DNA of 7,030 nt from DATEJJ01 sp039649115. Its GTDB lineage: Bacteria > Actinomycetota > Actinomycetes > Mycobacteriales > Micromonosporaceae. Of the stretch, positions 4,609 to 7,030 are shown piece after piece. The position numbers and the translations under genes were made by a program. The stretch lies in assembly GCA_039649115.1 (NCBI GenBank), contig JBBWZQ010000058.1, positions 1 to 7,030 of the forward strand, given 5' to 3'. The notes under the pieces are model-generated. The model worked only from the letters and a program-made list of their open reading frames with translations. It was not told the DNA's origin and made no database searches. Numbering within the stretch: the first letter of the stretch is position 1; the number at the start of each line of letters is the position of its first letter.

Positions 4609-5724
4609 GTGACCGCTGCCGATTATGCCGAACGGCTCAAGAGCCTCGACGCGACGATGCGCAACATCGAGGCCGTACTCGATCTCGGCCGGATGCGCCG
4701 GGAGAAGGCCGAGCTGGAGGAGGCCGCGTCCGTCCCGAACCTCTGGGACGACCAGGCGAAGGCGCAGCAGGTCACGTCGCGCCTGGCGTACGTGCAGGGC
4801 GAGCTGAACCGGCTGGAGCGGCTGCGCGGCCGGCTGGACGACGCGATGATCCTGCTCGACCTGGCCCAGTCCGAGGACGACGACGCCTCGTTCGTCGAGG
4901 TCGGCAGCGAGATCGCGGTGCTCAGCAAGGCGATCGACGAGCTGGAGGTGCGCACCCTGCTCTCCGGCGAGTACGACTCGCGCGACGCCCTGATCACCAT
5001 CCGGTCGGGCGCCGGCGGCGTGGACGCGGCCGACTTCGCCGAGATGCTGATGCGCATGTACCTGCGCTGGGCCGAGCGGCACGGGTTCCCGACCGAGGTG
5101 TACGACACGTCGTACGCGGAGGAGGCGGGGCTCAAGTCGGCGACCTTCGCGGTGAAGGCGCCGTACGCGTACGGCACCCTGTCCGTCGAGTCGGGCACCC
5201 ACCGGCTCGTGCGCATCAGCCCCTTCGACAACCAGGGTCGCCGGCAGACCTCGTTCGCCGCGGTCGAGGTGGTGCCGGTCGTCGAGCAGACCGACGCGAT
5301 CGACATCCCCGACGACGACATCCGGGTCGACGTGTACCGTTCCTCGGGGCCGGGCGGCCAGGGGGTCAACACCACCGACTCCGCGGTCCGCATCACCCAC
5401 CTTCCCACCGGAATCGTGGTCTCCTGCCAGAACGAGCGGTCGCAGCTGCAGAACAAGGCGACCGCGATGGGCGTCCTCAAGGCCAAGCTGCTGGCCCTCA
5501 AACGGGCGGAGGAGCAGGCCAAGATGGACGCGATCCGGGGTGACGTGGCCGGCTCGTGGGGGGACCAGATGCGCTCGTACGTGCTGCACCCGTACCAGAT
5601 GGTCAAGGACCTGCGCACCGAGTTCGAGACCGGCAACCCGAGCGCGGTCTTCGACGGGGAGATCGACCGGTTCATCGAGGCCGGCATCCGCTGGCGCAAG
5701 CAGCGCGAGCTGGGTGGCGAATAG
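4609..5724 (+). CDS. prfB: Peptide chain release factor 2 (RF2)
   Basis: RF2 recognises UGA and UAA stop codons on the ribosome and triggers hydrolysis of peptidyl-tRNA. The 371-residue protein is full length: an N-terminal helical domain (about 1-100), then the decoding domain with the RF2-specific tripeptide SPF (204-206, in RLVRISPFDNQGRR), then the catalytic GGQ (249-251, in SGPGGQGVNTTDSAVRITH) and a complete C-terminus (FIEAGIRWRKQ). The GTG at 4609 gives the usual VTAADYAERLKSLDA start of actinobacterial RF2; starts further upstream would run through the terminator and promoter. There is no in-frame UGA or CUUUGA slip site near codon 25, so the +1 frameshift autoregulation of Escherichia coli prfB is absent. 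The gene ends in TAG, which RF2 does not read. The Rrf2-type gene begins on the next base. Confidence 0.97.
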   Translation: MTAADYAERLKSLDATMRNIEAVLDLGRMRREKAELEEAASVPNLWDDQAKAQQVTSRLAYVQGELNRLERLRGRLDDAMILLDLAQSEDDDASFVEVGSEIAVLSKAIDELEVRTLLSGEYDSRDALITIRSGAGGVDAADFAEMLMRMYLRWAERHGFPTEVYDTSYAEEAGLKSATFAVKAPYAYGTLSVESGTHRLVRISPFDNQGRRQTSFAAVEVVPVVEQTDAIDIPDDDIRVDVYRSSGPGGQGVNTTDSAVRITHLPTGIVVSCQNERSQLQNKATAMGVLKAKLLALKRAEEQAKMDAIRGDVAGSWGDQMRSYVLHPYQMVKDLRTEFETGNPSAVFDGEIDRFIEAGIRWRKQRELGGE

Positions 5725-6180
5725 ATGCAGATCTCCGCACGTGGGGACTACGCGGTGCGGGCGGCCGTCGCCCTCGCCGCGGCCCATCCGCAGACGGTGT
5801 CGGCGCAGACGCTGGCCGCCGAGCAGAACCTGCCACGGAAGTTCCTCGAAACCATCCTGGCCGATCTGCGCCGGGCCGGCCTGGTGCACAGCACCCGCGG
5901 CGTCGACGGCGGCTACACGCTGGCCCGGCCGCCGGGGGAGATCGCGGTGGCCGAGGTGCTGCGGGCCGCCGACGGTCCGCTTGCCGGCGTGCGCGGCCAG
6001 CGTCCTGAAGAGACGGTCTACGACGGCACCGCCGTTCACCTGCAGGAACTGTGGATCGCCGTACGGGCGGCGGTGCGCCGGGTACTCGACGAGGTGAGCC
6101 TCGCCGAGGTGGCCCGTGGCCGGCTGCCCGCGCACGTGCGGCGCCTGATCGCCGACCAGGAGGCGTGGCAACCCCGCTGA
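5725..6180 (+). CDS. Rrf2-family transcriptional regulator without cluster cysteines
   Basis: The 151-residue protein has the Rrf2 winged helix: MQISARGDYAVRAAVALAA (1-19), a helix-turn-helix around SAQTLAAEQNLPRKFLETIL (26-45), and the wing HSTRGVDGGYTLARPP (55-70), followed by the dimerisation helix (about 105-125). Fe-S or NO-sensing members (IscR, NsrR) have three cysteines near residues 90-105. This protein has no cysteine, and that loop reads RGQRPEETVYDG. It should therefore not hold an Fe-S cluster and may act like the cysteine-independent CymR branch, through a ligand or partner protein. The ATG directly follows the prfB TAG with no spacer, so it is probably co-transcribed and translationally coupled. 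The target genes are unknown. Confidence 0.88.
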   Translation: MQISARGDYAVRAAVALAAAHPQTVSAQTLAAEQNLPRKFLETILADLRRAGLVHSTRGVDGGYTLARPPGEIAVAEVLRAADGPLAGVRGQRPEETVYDGTAVHLQELWIAVRAAVRRVLDEVSLAEVARGRLPAHVRRLIADQEAWQPR

Positions 6181-6218
6181 CGCTCCGTGGCGACAATCGT
6201 CACAGAGGCGCCATTTGC

Positions 6219-6248
6219 TGGTACAAGAAGAAGAATCTTATTGGTACA
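6219..6248 (+). repeat. Pair of TGGTACA direct repeats upstream of ftsE
   Basis: TGGTACA occurs at 6219-6225 and 6242-6248, 23 bases apart start to start (about two helical turns), in a locally AT-rich patch of the 138-bp gap between the Rrf2 gene and ftsE. It lies about 35 bases upstream of the ftsE -35 box. It may be a tandem regulator site, or chance. Confidence 0.3.
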
Positions 6249-6282
6249 GCCATGCAAATGCCGCGAATGGTGCCCCGTGGAC

Positions 6283-6310
6283 TTGGCTCCACAGTTACAC
6301 CGCGTAGACT
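6283..6310 (+). promoter_or_regulatory. ftsE promoter, leaderless
   Basis: TTGGCT (6283-6288) and TAGACT (6305-6310) with a 16-base spacer form a good housekeeping-sigma promoter. The GTG of ftsE is 8 bases after the -10, and no Shine-Dalgarno sequence fits between, so the transcript should begin at or next to the start codon. ftsE would thus be transcribed independently of prfB and the Rrf2 gene. Confidence 0.6.
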
Positions 6311-6318
6311 CACGACCC

Positions 6319-6999
6319 GTGATTCGGCTCGAGCATGTCACCAAGACCTACCCGAAGGCATCGCGGCCGTCGCTGGACGACGTCTCGGTCTCGATCGAGA
6401 AGGGGGACTTCGTCTTCTTCATCGGGCCCTCGGGATCCGGTAAGTCGACGATCATCAAATTGCTGCTGCACGAGATCACGCCGACCAAGGGCAAAGTGAT
6501 CGTCAACGGCAAGGACGTGACGCAGATGCGCTCCTGGCGCATCTCGAGCTTCCGCCGGTCGATCGGCTGTGTCTTCCAGGACTTCCGGCTGCTACCCAAC
6601 CGCACGGCGTACGAGAACGTCGCGTTCGCCCTCGAGGTCATCGGCAAGTCGCAGGGCGTGGCCCGGCGCGTCGTGCCCGAGGTGCTGGAACTGGTCGGGC
6701 TGGGCGGCAAGGAGCACCGGTACCCGCACGAGCTGTCCGGTGGTGAGCAGCAGCGGGTGGCGGTCGCGCGGGCGTTCGTGAACCGGCCGCTGATCCTGCT
6801 GGCCGACGAGCCCACCGGAAACCTCGACCCGGACACGTCCATCGAGATCATGCGGCTCCTCGACCGGATCAACCGCACCGGTACCACTGTCGTGATGGTC
6901 ACCCACGACTCCAACATCGTGAACCAGATGCGCCGCCGGGTCGTCGAGATCGAGAGCGGCAAGATCGTGCGGGACCAGCCCCGCGGTGTGTACGGGTGA
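6319..6999 (+). CDS. ftsE: Cell division ATP-binding protein FtsE
   Basis: FtsE is the cytosolic ATPase of the FtsEX complex, which at the divisome controls peptidoglycan hydrolases (RipC in mycobacteria). The 226-residue length is typical. Walker A GPSGSGKST is at 36-44, the Q-loop glutamine is Q87 in CVFQDFRLLPNRTAYENV (a segment characteristic of FtsE), the ABC signature LSGGEQQR is at 139-146, Walker B LILLADEPTGNLD is at 158-170, and the switch histidine is H196. The GTG at 6319 begins VIRLEHVTKTYP, as in other actinobacterial FtsE proteins. A longer in-frame start at 6187 would add 44 residues unlike the family and would cover the promoter, so it is rejected. The partner gene ftsX should follow beyond the window edge. 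Confidence 0.95.
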   Translation: MIRLEHVTKTYPKASRPSLDDVSVSIEKGDFVFFIGPSGSGKSTIIKLLLHEITPTKGKVIVNGKDVTQMRSWRISSFRRSIGCVFQDFRLLPNRTAYENVAFALEVIGKSQGVARRVVPEVLELVGLGGKEHRYPHELSGGEQQRVAVARAFVNRPLILLADEPTGNLDPDTSIEIMRLLDRINRTGTTVVMVTHDSNIVNQMRRRVVEIESGKIVRDQPRGVYG

Positions 7000-7030
7000 G
7001 TCGGGCGCGCCCAGCTGACCAACTGAGCCG

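Noticed and set aside
4555..6171. 538-codon - strand frame opposite prfB and the Rrf2 gene
   Set aside because: It is an antisense shadow of two clearly recognised + strand proteins and carries no motif of its own.
6996..7030. Possible ftsX start at the GTG overlapping the ftsE stop
   Set aside because: The frame is open to the window edge, but VSRARPADQLS does not resemble an FtsX N-terminus and too little sequence is present.
1..7030. CRISPR arrays, tRNA or rRNA genes, integrase or phage genes
   Set aside because: I saw no regularly spaced repeats, no tRNA-like cloverleaf sequence and no mobile-element protein motifs in any frame.

Overview
The window is high-GC DNA with strong third-position G/C bias and frequent GTG starts. 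The gene content (prfB next to ftsE, PadR and Rrf2 regulators, a ROK/ABC/GH4/kinase sugar locus) points to an actinomycete. A Micromonosporaceae-like organism would fit, but the sequence alone does not prove the family.

Layout. Positions 1-56 probably hold the tail of an upstream gene. A single-pass membrane protein with a long Gly/Asn/Gln- and Pro/Thr-rich exterior follows on the + strand (152-1042). It converges with a - strand sugar locus: an intact BadF/BadG-type amino-sugar kinase (1050-2042) and an intact family 4 glycosidase (2039-3334), joined by an ATGA overlap. Upstream of the glycosidase, where a complete ABC importer and its ROK repressor would be expected, about 390 bp hold only shreds in the expected order. 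They are the N-terminus of a ROK repressor (with a frameshift), a ribosome-binding site plus signal-peptide-like N-terminus, the EAA-loop segment of a first permease, and the C-terminus of a second permease. A palindromic operator-like element still sits in front. The order ROK / binding protein / permease / permease / GH4 / kinase matches the chitosan-oligosaccharide operon csnREFGHK of Streptomyces as I recall it. This looks like a collapsed transporter operon whose two catabolic genes survive, and it is the main discovery of the window.

A 306-bp intergenic region (3726-4031) follows, with no convincing gene but a striking 18-bp-arm inverted repeat just before a PadR-family regulator (4032-4547). 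A GC-rich hairpin terminator separates padR from the housekeeping block. That block comprises prfB (peptide chain release factor 2, 4609-5724), an Rrf2-family regulator starting directly after the prfB stop (5725-6180), and ftsE (cell-division ABC ATPase, 6319-6999). The gene after ftsE, expected to be ftsX, is not recognisable in the last 31 bases.

The first gene, prfB and ftsE each begin with GTG, lack a Shine-Dalgarno sequence, and have a TAnnnT hexamer 8-9 bases upstream. This is the signature of leaderless actinobacterial transcripts. The sugar genes instead have a normal ribosome-binding site or rely on coupling.
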